This document shows positions 1 to 12,540 of a stretch of DNA of 64,000 nucleotides, in pieces; positions within the stretch are counted from its first letter, which is position 1, and each line of letters begins with the position of its first letter. Position numbers and translations under genes: made by a program. Source of the stretch: Saposhnikovia divaricata (lineage: Eukaryota; Streptophyta; Magnoliopsida; Apiales; Apiaceae). The stretch is from positions 210,713,178 to 210,777,177 of the forward strand of contig CM071599.1 of assembly GCA_036435485.1 (NCBI GenBank), written 5' to 3'. The notes under the pieces are model-generated. The model worked only from the letters and a program-made list of their open reading frames with translations. It had not been told where the DNA came from and did no database searches.

Positions 1-26
1 ACAATAGAAGGATCAACTTTGGCAGC

Positions 27-2414
27 TTGATATGGCCTATTTTGTTAAATCGTGTGAAGAAGGCTAGAAAGAACTTTGGGAAAGGTAAAATGGTTAAGTG
101 TCATTATCCTCGATTTTTGACATTAATTTTTAATCATCTTATGCCTAAGGATCAACCTGCTCCTTTTCCAAATGATCGAATTCAATGGTCTGGTAAACCA
201 AACAAGAAGTTCTACACTAGGTTGGATACTTCTAAGGTTTTGTTGCATGTTCCAGTGGTCATAACACCATATATGTCCACATTCATAAATTTGCAAAATG
301 TTATGCCTCAACCAGTTGCTGGGTTACTTGAAATTGAACAAGCTCCAGAACATGAAGCAGAACAAGCTCCTGAACATCAACCAGAACCAGAACCTCAACC
401 TGATCCAGAACCATTAACTGCTTCTGAACCTCAACTTCAAGTGGATCAACCCACTCAGAATGAAGATAATGTACCTGTCAATGATCAAGTATTTGACTCA
501 ACTACTTTGCAATCTGAATATCTTTCTGATAGTCAATTAATTGTGAGAAGTGACCAAGGGGCTGTAGAACCACAACCCTTATCCCAGGTCAATGCACTAA
601 ACACTGATCCTAAATTCTCTAAACACTATCGCAGAAAGAAATTGTCATTCAAAAGAGCTAACTCTAGCAGTGATGTCTTGAGTGAAACAGATTTACCTTT
701 ACGAAAGAGAGGTAAAACTATGTCAAAGGCAACCATAAACCCATTCATTCCTTCAAGCACACCCCTGTTACTCACAATGGGGGAAGATATTTTATTACAT
801 GAAGCTGAAAACATTGTTATGCAAGAAGAGCAAGTTACAGTGCCTGCCATTGTTACGGCAGAAGAACCCTCACAGGTTGATCGGGATTTGCGAACTCCCA
901 TTGCACCACCACTGACCTTCCAAGAGGAGGCTAGGGTGATTTCTAGTGCAGGTACAATGAATGCAGCTCAGGAATATGAGAGGAGTGATGTGAGAATTAC
1001 CTCAAATCTGAGTGAAACACTAGCACGTGAGGTGAGTGATACTCATAGAGCGATTGAGGTGAGGGCACACAATGACACATACACTTTATCTCTCATGGCA
1101 CAACTCGATCATATGAAAGAAAGTCTTGCTCAAGCTGAAGAAGACAATAAAAACTTAAGGTTTGACATGGATAACATGAGAACTATCTTCAACAACAAGA
1201 TCAATGCACTTAAACTCTCTCAACAACAAGCAATCGAAGACTCTGGAGATGTCGCAGTGGCTCAAGATCTCATTATATCTTCTATGTCGAATCAGATTGA
1301 AGATCTTCAGAATAACATAAATGAGAATCACTTATCCACTGAACATCGTCTCAGTCAAATTGAAAGGCAAAATGATCATCAAGCAAAGGGGTTGAGACAC
1401 TTATATAATATCATTAGCAGAACTCACTCACTTACAGCAGAAGAGAAGAAATTCTTTGGATGAAGCAAAGGGGTTGAAACACAAAGAATGAATTTTGAAG
1501 CAAATAAAGAACTTGAACAGAATGAAGCTAATCTGTCTATGAGAGAAGAAAGACTCAAGAAGACACTCGAACAGTTAGCCCATAATGAAAGACTTCAAAA
1601 GGCTGAACAGGAAGCACTTCAAAGGCAACATGCTCAAAAGCTGGAAGCTAGGAAGATGTACATCAAGTACAAAAATGGTGATAAATGGGAACGTGCTCAA
1701 AAGGTAATAGACTCACCACAAACTTCTGACTATGATGATCATCGGATGATTGCTATTTTTGAAAGCTTTAAAAAGAAGAACCCTGTACATGACATGTACT
1801 TAAAAGCTTTGAAGACAGAAATTGTGAGAATAACTACTGCATCTTATCCTAAGAATGGTGAGCTACTAATCTTTGTTGAATGTCATAAGCTTGGATCTCA
1901 CAAAGTATCTCTTCAGTTCTTCTATGATAGATCTCTGTCAGAGCTTTGGGTGTTGAGACCAAAAGTAAGAACATCTTCTGAGCTAGGTATACTGCTTCAT
2001 GAAAAAATTCAAGAGTTTGCTGAAAGAGCTGGTCCTGAAGTTATAGATAACCCTCCACAAGTTAAAATTCTTAAGGGAGAAGTTATTCACACTGTTAATC
2101 TTTAGACAGAAGAATTATATACACATCTTGCCAGACATTTGGTGTATGTTGAATATGCTCTTCGAAATCATGGTTTTGCATCACAAGAAAAAATTGAAGC
2201 TGCAGATCATATTCGATCATATGCTCAGACCAACATGAAGAAGTACAAGCAGTATCAAGGTGAGTTGAGAAAGAAACTTGGAATACCACTGGTTTATCCT
2301 ACAGATGTGTCATCCAGAAGGGAATTACTTGTTGACTCTGAATTGATCAAGAATCTACCTAATATGGATGAACAAGAAGAAGGAAAAATCAACGAGGAAG
2401 AAGGTGGTAAATGA
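27..2414 (+). pseudogene. Env-like third ORF of copia 1, broken by stops
   Basis: One reading frame runs across this stretch but is interrupted by in-frame stops at 1461-1463 (TGA) and 2103-2105 (TAG), with the final stop at 2414. The open start is only the window-side limit: the first codon here is TTG, so the true N-terminus lies further left. The protein is rich in Pro, Gln and Glu at about residues 100-140 (repeated EQAPEH and EPEPQ units). A long predicted coiled coil follows (about residues 340-560). The N-terminal part resembles the middle of the first domain of the third ORF at 18865. Function is unknown; such ORFs sit where env lies in Sireviruses, but I see no signal peptide or membrane segment. 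Confidence 0.6.
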
Positions 2415-2671
2415 AGATTAGCTCTACAAGTTATATCATTAGAGTTTTGATAGAACAAGATAGGATAATTGTCTTATATGATCAGTCTAGAGGATCATCT
2501 ATCTTGTATTTATCTTTTCTGTTTGAATATGGAAAATGTTAATATGAACCAGAACTTTTCCATTATTTACTTAGCATTTAAAGTGTTTTCTTTTACTTGT
2601 TTAATTAGGATTAGTTGAAGAATCCTCTAGGTATTTGCTTGTTATTGTATAACAAACAAATAGGGGGAGAT
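2415..2671 (+). other. 3' untranslated part and polypurine tract of copia 1
   Basis: Non-coding tail between the third ORF and the 3' LTR. It ends in the purine run AGGGGGAGAT (2662-2671), which lies immediately before the LTR's TG and is the expected primer site for plus-strand DNA synthesis. Confidence 0.7.
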
Positions 2672-4069
2672 TGAAAGGCATATGACTCGGCCTATTTGTA
2701 GTTCGAGGATCCTAATCCAATTAAACTAGATTGTAATAAGTAAATAATATCAACTGTCACAGGAATCTCAAAAGATGATAACCGTCAGAAGAAAAATCAA
2801 CAAGTCAATCTATAGTTTTGATGTTTTACACTGGAAGAAGATTCAGATATCTGATCAAGCCTCAAGGTAGCATTGAAACACATGGATTCATTTAAGGGAC
2901 AGAGATTTCTATAAGTGATAAGAAACAATTTCAGTATCGAATGATTGATGAGAGTGAAGAGTATAAAAAGACCACAGTGTTAAAGTCACGATGAAGACCA
3001 GAGATTGGAGTTAGTCGTTCATGAACCAGACAGTACATCGAGCGTCAACATCGTTCCAGTGTATGTTCCTTATCATAATTACGTGGTTCGCAGTGAAGTA
3101 TTGACTATTAAAGAATTTATATTAATTCTACTTTAATTGATTAAATCAAGTAATTAAGTTAATAAATAAATTAATTCTATCAGAATTAATATATTTGTTA
3201 AAGTGATTATTAGATTAATTAAATAAGAATTAATATGAAAAAGAAATAATTAGTTAAATGATTTTTATAAGTCATTTAATTAATTATAAACTGAAAAATA
3301 TGATAAATATAACTATCAATTGATAGTTATACCGATAGTCATATACAGTTCAAAAGGAGATAGTCATACACAGTTCAATTGGATAGTCATATTTCATTCA
3401 AGGGATAGTAATACCGAATGTTATATTGAACTGGATAGTAATACCGAATGTTATATTGGGCTGGATAGTTATACCGAAAGTTATATTTAAACTGGACAAT
3501 CATATTACATTCAATTGATAGTCATACCGAATGTCATATTAGTGTTAACTGATTGTTATATCAGTTAAAACAAAGCAATATGACTATGGATGTGTTATAT
3601 AAAGCAGCATAATGCAGAAGGAATGCAGTCAGTCGAGCAATACAGAAATATTACACACAGCAGCTCATATATCTCTCTCTCAAGCCCAAGAACACTTACA
3701 AATTAAATTCTGTAAATTCAAGTTCATCTCAGTTGTAATATTCTATCCATTGGAACTTGTTTACTTGTGATTCTTGTATTACTAGCGAATTAAGTTTCCT
3801 AGTTCACAAATTGATATCTTGATTTTTATTAACTAAATTAGCAAAGTTCATGTTGAATTTTCTAATTAGTTATTAATTACTTGATAATCGTTTGGACTGA
3901 TTTTGTAACACCCATCAAGTTAATATATTGTTATATTCAACTTGAAATTTGTGTTATATTATTCCGCACAAAATATTCGTTTAAGTGAAAATTGTTTAAC
4001 GAATAAATTTCGAGAAAATGGTATAGATTGTATTCAACCCCCCCTTCTACAATCTTATCGGACCTAACA
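2672..4069 (+). repeat. 3' LTR of copia 1 (1398 bp)
   Basis: It begins TGAAAGGC after the polypurine tract and ends CCTAACA where RT homology of the next element starts. A TATA box (TATATAAA) lies at 3596-3603. Near the end is the poly-C stretch CAACCCCCCC seen in several copia LTRs of this window (13811, 24671, 32127). About 3300-3560 holds degenerate repeats of about 35 bp, each containing GATAGT(C/T)AT and ACCGAATGT, a typical place for LTR enhancer repeats. The 5' LTR is outside the window, so age cannot be read from LTR divergence. Confidence 0.75.
3300..3560 (+). repeat. Degenerate tandem repeats in LTR upstream of TATA box
   Basis: Six to eight imperfect units built around GATAGTYATACCGAATG and TTCAATTGGATAG. 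They lie 40-300 bp upstream of the LTR TATA box. The position suggests enhancer repeats; this is inferred from position only. Confidence 0.5.
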
Positions 4070-6370
4070 GTAGCTCCGAAAATAATATCATCCACATATA
4101 ATTGTACAATAAGAATATCTTTACCATTTTGCTTAATAAACAATGTAGGATCGATTTTACCTCGAATGAATCAATTTTGGATTAGATACTTACTAAGCCT
4201 TTTGTACCAAGCTCTAAGGGCCTGCTTTAAACCATAAAGAGTCTTCTTTAGCTTAAATGCAAAGTTTGGATATTGATCATGCTCGAATCCAGGAGGCTGT
4301 TTGACATAAACTTCCTCTTCCAGCACGCCATTTAGGAAGGCACTCTTCACGTCCATTTGATATAGCTTGATTTTCTTGAAACATGCATATGCCAGAATTA
4401 TTCTTATTGATTCCAAACGAGCAACAGGAGCATAGGTTTGATCAAAGTCAATGCCTTCTCGTTGGTTATAGCCTTGAGCTACGAGCCTTGCTTTATTTCG
4501 AGTAATGGTGCCAAATTCATCAATTTTATTTTTGAACACCCATTTTGTTCCTATAATTGAAGCATCCTCTGGAGGCTTAACAAGTTCCCAAACATCACAT
4601 CTTTCAAATTGATTTAATTCTTCTTGCATAGCCATGATCCAATTCTCATCTTCTAGTGCTTCATTGATATTTTTGGGTTCTTCTTGAGCTAGGAAGGCAA
4701 CATGAGCACAATAATTTGCTTTCCCTCTTCTTCTAGTGATTCCATCAGTAATATCACCAATAACTAACTTTGGGGGATGATTCTTGACTGTTCTTGTTGA
4801 CCTCGGTAAGGAATGTTGAGCTATTTCTTCATGAGTTGTCTTTCTTATCTTTGGTGGTGGTAACAAATCATCTCCATTATAGAGAGGTAGTTTCCCAGTA
4901 ACCCTTGAACCTCTAGGACCTTCCAAAGTCATTCTTGCTACTTTAGAAATTGTATCTTCAACTTCAGCTTGCTGATTTGAACCTCCAATTTGCTGATTGT
5001 CAGAATATGCATCATTCTTGGCTTGCTGACTTCCAGTTTCAGCTTCAACTTCAGCTTGCTGATTTGAACTTCCAGCTTGCTGATTGTCAGTAACTTGAGG
5101 TTGTATACTTTCTCTTTCACCTGCAAATTCTTCCTCATCTCTTGGTAAATCATTGTTAGGTTCTTGAAAATTAACATCAATAGATTCTTCAACAATTGTT
5201 AAAGAAGAACCAAGAAATATAGCTTCATAGGATTTAGCATCGAATTTACCATCTTTACTAATTGTCTTGAGCACAAAGCACTTAGAACCAAAATTTTTGA
5301 AGAAACTGATATTTGGCTTCTTGTTCCTCAACAATTGATATAGAGTTTTATCCAAAATAGGCATGATTATAATTCGATTCAACACATAACATGATGTATT
5401 CACAGCTTCGGCCCAAAAACTTCTAGGCAGCTTGCTTTCTTGCAATATTGTCCTTGCTGTTTCTTGAAGTGACCTATTCTTCCTTTCTACCACTCCATTT
5501 TGTTGTGGAGTTCTTGGAGCAGAAAATTCATGGGAGATTCCTCTTTTTTCATAATATGCAATAAAGTTCTCATTGATAAATTCACCTCCTCTATCACTCC
5601 TTATACCTACAAGTCTTGTATCAAGCTTATTCGCAAGTAATTGAGTAGCTTCTCAAACTCATTAAAAGCACAATCTTTAGTACGAAGAAATAATACCCAA
5701 GTAAATCTAGAATAATCATCTACGATTACAAAACCATATTGTTTACCTCCAATACTCTTATAAGATTCTGGACCAAATAATTCCAAGTGCAGAAGCTCTA
5801 AAGGTTTAGAAGTGGATACCATTTTCTTTGCTTTGTGTGTACTTCTAATCTGTTTGCCCAATTGGCAAGCTGAACAGACTTCAATCTTAGCATACTTCAG
5901 TTTGGGTAGCCCTCTGACCAGTTTCTTGCTTGATAATTTATTAAGCAAGTCCATGTGTGCATGTCCCAATCTTCTATGCCAAATATACGGGTCATTGTCC
6001 ATTGCAGCCAAACAGCACGCTGTTTCCTGCATTTCAAACTCCAATACATATATATTTCCTTCCCTTCTAGCAACTAGGGGGACTTTGTTAGAACCAATAG
6101 TAATAATAGTTTTATCAATGCCAAACTGAACAATATGTCCATCATCAAATAATTAAGTGACACTAAGCAAATTGTAAGAAAGTCCTTTGACATATTGAAC
6201 TTTATCAATCGAAATATTACTATTACCAATAGAACCGATACCAAGGATTCGAAGAGTCTTGTTATTACCAATTGTAACTCTTCCACCCTTCTTCATTTGG
6301 AGACTTATGAACTGAGACTTGTCTCCACACATATGCCTAGTGCATCCGCTATCCAAAATCCATCGATTTG
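4070..6370 (-). pseudogene. Copia 2 pol: protease, integrase, partial RT
   Basis: From the 5' side (high coordinate): a copia protease with the active-site motif DSGCTRHMCGD near 6353-6320; the pre-integrase/zinc region with WHRRLGHAHMD and CSACQLGKQ near 5980-5850; the integrase core, with the start of its DDE fold in VIVDDYSRFTWV near 5740; and RT with TKWVFKNK, QMDVKSAFLNG and LYGLKQA between about 4560 and 4210, then YVDDIIFGAT at 4115-4072. Frames break between protease and integrase (about 6150), in integrase near 5610, and before the YVDD box near 4170. A Gln-rich linker with repeated SNQQAE units (about 4960-5100) lies between integrase and RT. The gene is a decayed fragment. Confidence 0.85.
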
Positions 6371-6418
6371 ACTTTACTTTGGCGGCAAGACGTATCTACA
6401 AAACAAACAAACACCAAC

Positions 6419-8404
6419 TCAATGTTTTGGCACCCATATAGGTTTGAGTCCAGATTGGTTAGTAGCAATAGTATATAAAACATTTAAATCAATTTTTCTG
6501 ATCCATTTTTGGACCACTTTTGGTGATTTTTGCATTCTGCTACTCTTTTGGTAAGCTGTTTGTCTTCTGTCAGAAGCATTCTCATATGTTGTTTGTCCCC
6601 TGACTGGTCCATTCTGGTAAGCTGTTTGTCGCCTGACTGGTCCATTCTGGTAAGCCATTTTCCCTTTATGATTTACTTGAACCACATAATTTCTTTCCAG
6701 ATGGCCTTTTCCACCACACTTTTTGCATGTCTTCCAAGGCATAGCATAGTTGTAAGGTATGCCATTTCTTCCATCATATTTGAGCGCACCATGCTTCTTG
6801 TTTAAGTTCATGCCAACTCCTTCTCTAACTAAAGGGACATTTACCCTTTTCATTATTGTCTTTAAGTTGTCTTCTCCTTGAACAAAGGTTTTCATCCCTT
6901 TCTGGAGATCTTTGACCTCTTTTTCGAGAAGAGAAATCAGTTCAGCTTGCTGTTTGATAAGTTCAGCTTGCTGGATTCTCTTTTCAACAGTTTTTGAGGA
7001 TTTGGCTTGACTAGATTCTTTGAGCTTGTATGATTTAATACATTTATCTCTAGCTTCAATTTATGACCTCAAATCCTTGAATTCCTTCATGAGCACTTCA
7101 TTTCTTCGAAGAATTACTTTGTTGACTCCTTCGAATTGAACTAGTTTTTCTTTTAAATCGGCAATAAGATCATCATGATTGATTTCAGGAGCTTTCTCAG
7201 CCATTAAATCAGAAATAATTTTCTTTAAATGAATATTCTTCTTTTCAAGCTCTTTATTCTTATTTCTCAATTCCATGAACTCAATGATAGATACATTACT
7301 TGGTACCTGCATGGTTAGTTCTTCTAGAATAGTAGGAGAAGAAGGTAAATCAGAATTAATTGAGTTTACCTCACTTGCATCATTTTCAGATTCCGAATAA
7401 TCACTATCCACAAATTCTTCTTTTATGGATCCTTGCGAGCTTTCTTCATCATTTAGACCTACAAGAGCTAAATTCACTATGTCTTCACTTGAGTCATCAC
7501 TGGAGTCTGAATCATCATCACTCCAAGTCAGTAAAGCCTTCGATTTTCTCTTGTCTTTGAAAACAGCATGTTGTTTTGACTTTAACTTGTAGCAATCCTT
7601 TTTAAAGTGGCCTGGCTTGCCACATTCGAAAAAAGTTTGCTCCTTGGCTTTCTTGTTGTTGGGGAAACCTCCTCGATCTCTTTTCATTCTGTTTTTCTTT
7701 TCAATCAGCCTCTTGATCTTCTTTGAGATGAGTGCAAGTTCTTCATCAGATTCTGTCAACTTGCTGTTTGCAGACTCGTCTGGCTTGCTGTTTGTAGAAT
7801 GAAGAGCCAAATTCTTCATTTTGGCTAGAGGAGCCCGAACACCTTCAACCTGACTATTATTTATCTTGTTTTCAAACTGTTCTAGCTCATCAAATACAGC
7901 TAGGTGATCCATGGTGTCAATATTTGAAGATGATTCCAAAGCCGTGACTTTAGCCTCATAAATGAATGGTACCGCACTTAACACTTTCATGTTAATTTCA
8001 TCTTGTGGAATATCCTTTCCAAGTCTCTTTAAAGAGTTTATAGTGACTTAGAATCTTGCTTGACCTTCTTTGATTGTTTCACCATCCTTGAGCTAGAAGT
8101 TTCCGAAGTCATTCATTAGCTTGCTAAGCTTCACCTTTCTTAAAGTTGTCGATCCTTCATGATAGGTTTCCAAAGCATCTCACATTTCCTTTGCTGTTTT
8201 TAGAGAAGAAACCTTGTCATACTCAGCTTGATCTAATGCATTCATTAGAGAGTTTCTAGCTTCTCCATTATAACCACATTTGATAATCTCCTCTGGAGTG
8301 AGATCATCAACATCTTTTGGTTGATTTTTGTCATCTAGAAATTTGAAGTTTCCTTTCTGCACAATTCTTAATACCAGTGGCCTCTTGGACAAGAATGTTT
8401 CCAT
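6419..8404 (-). pseudogene. Copia 2 gag with zinc knuckle, broken
   Basis: Three open segments on the minus strand (8404-8180, 7990-7061, 6895-6419) make up the gag region. The middle one has a CCHC knuckle (FECGKPGHFKKDCYK, near 7630-7585) followed by an acidic Ser/Asp-rich stretch. The last carries a second, damaged knuckle (CKKCGGKGHLERNY; the last Cys is missing) and short repeats of the type QTAYQNGPVR. Frame breaks lie near 8170, 8050 and 7060-6900. Gag binds the element RNA and builds the particle; this copy cannot make a full product. Confidence 0.75.
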
Positions 8405-8530
8405 TCTACATTTCCACCAGTTGTAATTTTCCGAGCCGGTGAGGAGGGAAGCTCTATAATCAGATTTAGCTTCGAGATAATGTTCAGCCCTTTTGATCGA
8501 TACTTTCCTGTTACAGAAATGTTAGTATAC

Positions 8531-8547
8531 CAAGCTCTGTTACTAAT
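8531..8547 (-). other. Primer-binding site of copia 2
   Basis: On the minus strand, right after the LTR, the sequence reads TTAGTAACAGAGCTTG. It resembles the initiator-Met tRNA site (TGGTAACAGAGC) with decay in the first bases. Confidence 0.55.
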
Positions 8548-9051
8548 TGAAAAACAACACCTAGAAGGGGGGGGGATAGGTGTTGATGGCTAACAATGGT
8601 TATTTATGACCTGTTTGAAATTTTACCAGAAACAGCTTGCTGTTTGTGATGGCACAGTTTACAAATGGCAAGCTATTTGTAACTAAAATGCAGTGCAGTA
8701 TGAAATATGCAGAAAATAAAATGTGACACAATCTTTTAGCCAGGTTCGACCCCTAATCCCCTATGGTCTACGTCCTGGTCCCTTACCAAACTTGGTAAGA
8801 GAATATTTAATTGATCAACTATAAACCGATTACAAGATCCAACAATATATTTCCCTTACACCCTGCTGCTTACAAATGGCTTGCTGTTTGCTGTGCTGGA
8901 CTAACTCTCTAAGCAATACTTCCCAAGTATCCTTCTATAGTCTAGTTCGACCCACCCAAAACCTTAAACCAACCTTGTACAGCAGCAAATTAATTACAAC
9001 TTTGAATAATACAAAGATTTGAATCAATACAACTCAATCTAACGAACCCTC

Positions 9052-9144
<93 letters not shown>

Positions 9145-9860
9145 GAGTATATAGGGTTTGAGAGGTTTAAAAGAATTTTTCAATGTAAACTTTGAAGTTG
9201 TATGTGTATATCTTGTTTCTGCACTTTATCGATATCAAGAACTGAGAAAGTTCAGTCCTTAAATAGATGAACAAGAGTATTTTGAAATTTTTCTCTAAAG
9301 GTTCCAACTGTTAGAAGATTTTGTAGCCGTTTATGATATATTCTAAGAATGGAGTTTGCTGGAAAGAAGAAGAAGAACAGGGAGCGTGTATAATGGAGTA
9401 TATCAGATATGAGGAGAGAATATTTGTTATCATGAAGACAAGGTTATGTGGGTGTAATGAGTGGTGAATAAAATAAGGTAAAGTGGCCTCATTTTAAGTA
9501 AAGGTTGTATTGGTTTGTCTCCCATTATATTTGAGTGCTGGCATGTATAAAACAATTCAGAGGGTCCTTACAAATATTCCTAATAAGTTCCCACTTGATG
9601 CTCTTTGAAAACCGAAGTCTTCTTTTAAATATGACAGACACAATCAGCTTGTTGTTTGTGAGACTGGCACGCTGTTTGTGACTGGCTTGCTGTTTGTCCA
9701 TGAATTTTGCTTGCTGTTTGAGTCATACTGATTGTACAATCAGTAAGCTATAGTACCCTGTAACATCAAGTTAGAACATATACAGATAGCATGCTGTTTT
9801 ATATCTTATTAATAAGCCAAATGGCTTGTTGTTTGTAAACATCAAAACTTAGGAGTTTCA
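8548..9860 (-). repeat. 5' LTR of copia 2 (1313 bp)
   Basis: The edges are TGAAAAAC and GTTTCA, a short imperfect inverted repeat with TG...CA ends. A TATA-like TATTTAAG on the minus strand lies near 9256-9263. The LTR carries a pure (AT)n tract (9055-9142), a G8-run near its inner end, and many copies of the 12-mer GCTTGCTGTTTG or variants. Confidence 0.75.
9055..9142. repeat. (AT)n microsatellite
   Basis: Uninterrupted AT dinucleotide repeat of about 88 bp inside the LTR of copia 2. Confidence 0.95.
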
Positions 9861-10033
9861 ATATTTCATTTCATAACTGGAAATGTAAGCATACACAGGT
9901 ATTTATAAGTCCACACAAGTACTAAAACTGACTTACTAGTACAAAGACTGATATACCCTTACTACACAATACTGAAACCAAGATAATATTAACTTGTACT
10001 AATATAAACTCTCATAAGACTCTCATCCTGACA
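9861..10033 (-). repeat. Truncated 3' LTR of gypsy element
   Basis: 173 bp matching the inner end of the right LTR (to 26188), both ending ATCCTGACA. The outer ~245 bp are missing because copia 2 inserted here. Confidence 0.85.
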
Positions 10034-11546
10034 CCCCCTCCTCCTTAGATTTTTCCATGTCCTCATGGATGTAAAAAGTAGAGTCCTGAAATTGCTGATG
10101 TAGAGGCTGTAGATCTTCATGCATCCTACTTAAAGCATCTGCTACTTTATTCTCAGCCCGCTTTCTGTATACAATAGTATAGTGAAACCCCAGCAATTTA
10201 CTTATCCATCGTTGCTGCAACAGGTTGCTAACTTTTTGCTCGGTCAAATACTTCAGAGCCCAGTGATCAGTCTTGATGTAAAAATGTTTATCCATTAGGT
10301 AAGAAGCCCATTTCTTTACAGCTGACACCACTGCCATCAATTCCTTTTCATAAGTAGACATAGCCTGTCCCTTAGGTCCCAAAGCCTTACTGAAGTAAGC
10401 AAGAGGATGACCCCCTTGAGTTAAAACAGCTCCAATTCCCGAGTTTGAAGCATCTGTCTCAACTGTAAATTCTTTAGAATAGTCTGGCAGTGTTAGGACA
10501 GGTGTACTAGCCATAGCTGTCTTAAACTCATTGAAGGCTTTAGTTGCTTCCTCAGTCCAGATGAAATTATCTTTCTGCAACAAATTATTTAAGGGTTTGG
10601 CAATGGTGCCGTACTTCTTAATAAATTTTCTACAATATCCACTCAAACCCAAGAACCCTCTCAGAGCCTTAATATTCTGAGGTACAGGCCAGACCAACAT
10701 ATCTGCCACTTTACTTCTATCCACTGCCACCCCTTGTTGAGTAATTACATGACCCAGATAAGCTACTTGATCTTTCATGAAGTCATATTTAGACTATTTA
10801 ACATACAGCTGATGCAGTCTCATCACTTCAAATACCTTCTTTAAATGTTGGAAATGTTCCATAGCAGTTTTAGAGTACACCAATATGTCATCAAAGAAAA
10901 CCAAAGTGAATTTTCTCAAATATGGCTCAAAAACCTGGTTCATAAGATTCTAAAATGTGGCAGGAGCATTAGTGAGCCCAAATGGCATCACTGTAAACTG
11001 ATAATGTCCCAAATGTGTCCTAAAAGCAGTTTTTTCTTTGTCTCTGCTTTTCATTCTTACTTGATGATAGCCAGCCCTAAGGTCTAGTTTAGTAAAGAAT
11101 TTAGCTCCATGTAACTCATCTAGTAAATCATCAATGAGAGGTATAGGAAATTTATTCTTAATGGTTAAAGAATTCAATTTCCTATAATCAATGCAAAACC
11201 TCCAAGTTCCATCTTTTTTCTTTACCAATAGAATTTGGGAGGCAAAAGGAGAACAACTTGGTCTGATGATTCCAGAATCTAACATTTCTGTTACTAACTT
11301 CTCAATCTCATTTTTTTGATCATATGAGTTCCTATAAGGTCTAATAGAGAAAGGTTGTACTACTTCTTTTAAATCTATGTTGTGCTCAATCTGTCTTTGA
11401 GGAGGCAAACCTGTTGGTGGCTGAAAGATATCATCATATTCATGCAACAATGCTCGAAGCTGCTCTGGGCTGTCTGTTCCTTCTACAATATTCTGTTCTT
11501 GTAATGAGCTGGGAGCTCCAGATGGCTGACAGACTTCATTAACCAT
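10023..11546 (-). pseudogene. Gypsy RT and RNase H, two in-frame stops
   Basis: The frame starting near 11546 holds RT motifs: FCIDYRKLN, KLDLRAGYHQVRM and MPFGLTNAPATF (ending about 10950). The catalytic FFDDILVYSK box (about 10890) and RNase H (TDASNSGIGAVLTQGGHPLAYFSK split over 10460-10390, then the ADALSRM end near 10130) lie in the same frame. In-frame stops occur near 10950, just after the NAPATF motif, and near 10800. The frame closes inside the LTR edge without an integrase. The enzyme would copy RNA to DNA in the cytoplasmic particle; this copy is inactive. Confidence 0.85.
10034..10047 (-). other. Polypurine tract of gypsy element
   Basis: On the minus strand AAGGAGGAGGGGG directly precedes the LTR; the RNase H frame ends only a few codons before. 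Confidence 0.75.
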
Positions 11547-11755
11547 GTAGAGAAACCCATTACCCTATCTCTGACAGCTTCTAACAAAAGCCTTTGCAGT
11601 CATTTGTTGAATTCTTGGTTTAAAAGACTGTAAATTTCCTTGTAAAACCACTATTTGACCTTTATACTGAAATTGCAGAGTAAGTCTTTTGTAGTCAAAA
11701 GTAACATTTCCAAGAGATCCCAACAAATCAACTCCCAATACCAAATCATAGCCTC

Positions 11756-12540
11756 CTATGGTAGAGTTCTAACTGAAGTTTGGAATTCAATTTCTCCCAC
11801 TTTCCAAGAAAAATCAGGGCACTCAAACTGACTTACCAGATGGTTTCCATTAGCAACTTGTACTTTCATTGGTTCTGTTTTGACCATCTCAAATCTCAAT
11901 TTACTTGCAGTGTTCTCATCTATGAAACTGTGAGTGCTCGCTCCATCTATTAAAATTGAAAATTGTTGTTTACCTCTTCTCCCAGTGAGTGTGATTGTCT
12001 TATTATTATGAAACCCCTCAATGGCATGTACTGAAACCTCCATCTGGTCCATGACTGGTAATTCAGATTGTTTAATGAACTCCAGCTCTCTTTCCACACT
12101 ATCCACCTCAACTTCTGACAGATCTTTATCATTTTGCATCATAAACTGACAAGGTTTGGAACACTGATGATTAATTCCTTCTTTCTCCTTACAATAGAAA
12201 CATAATCCTTCTTTGATTCAACTTTCTAGCTGTTTGGGAGTTAACTTGATAACTTCAGGTGTTTTAGGATCTACAACTAGCATCTTTTGCATACTAGATA
12301 GCTTTCCAGCTTTGCTAGTTGTTTCAATCCTTTTTTTAGGAGCTTGGCTAATAGGAACTTAACCTCTATTGACTTTACTAACAGGCTGTTCAGAATACTC
12401 ACAATGCTTAGCTTGTCTATATGCTTGTTCCATAGATGAAAGAGCTAACAATATCAAAGTCTCCTCGATCTTCCCTTTCAATCCAGCAACAAAACTTTCA
12501 ACAAAGTATGCCTCTGTTAACTCAAGCATTTTCTCTTTAA
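11756..12540 (-). pseudogene. Gypsy gag C-terminus and protease (left of copia 3)
   Basis: From 12540 downwards on the minus strand: the end of gag (FVAGLKGKI type sequence, about 12490), a damaged CCHC knuckle (CFYCKEKEG...HQC, about 12200-12160) with an in-frame TGA just before it, then the protease frame 12142-11756 with the active-site LIDGASTHSFID (about 11960-11920). The protease frame shifts near 11760; the end of the domain continues in another frame towards 11640. Copia 3 is inserted at 12541-12545. Confidence 0.8.

Larger units (their letters stand above)
1..4069 (+). mobile_element. Copia LTR retrotransposon 1, 3' part only
   Basis: This is the 3' end of a Ty1/copia element: a third ORF downstream of pol, a polypurine tract, then a complete 3' LTR. 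Everything 5' of the third ORF lies left of the window. It is inserted in the RT of the minus-strand copia element that starts at 4070, because RT homology begins right after the LTR's CA end at the YVDD-box region. An env-like third ORF suggests the Sirevirus lineage (family knowledge); no pol is visible here to confirm it. The 5-bp target duplication should be GTAGC (4070-4074), but the partner copy is outside the window. Confidence 0.8.
4070..9860 (-). mobile_element. Copia LTR retrotransposon 2 (minus strand), 5' part
   Basis: Read on the minus strand, it has a 5' LTR (9860-8548), a primer-binding site, gag, protease, integrase and the first half of RT, where copia 1 interrupts it. The rest of RT, RNase H and the 3' LTR lie left of the window. 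Domain order PR-INT-RT proves Ty1/copia. Its right edge (TTTCA, 9860) abuts the gypsy LTR, with ATATT (9861-9865) the probable target duplication. Coding frames are interrupted repeatedly, so the copy is dead. Confidence 0.85.
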
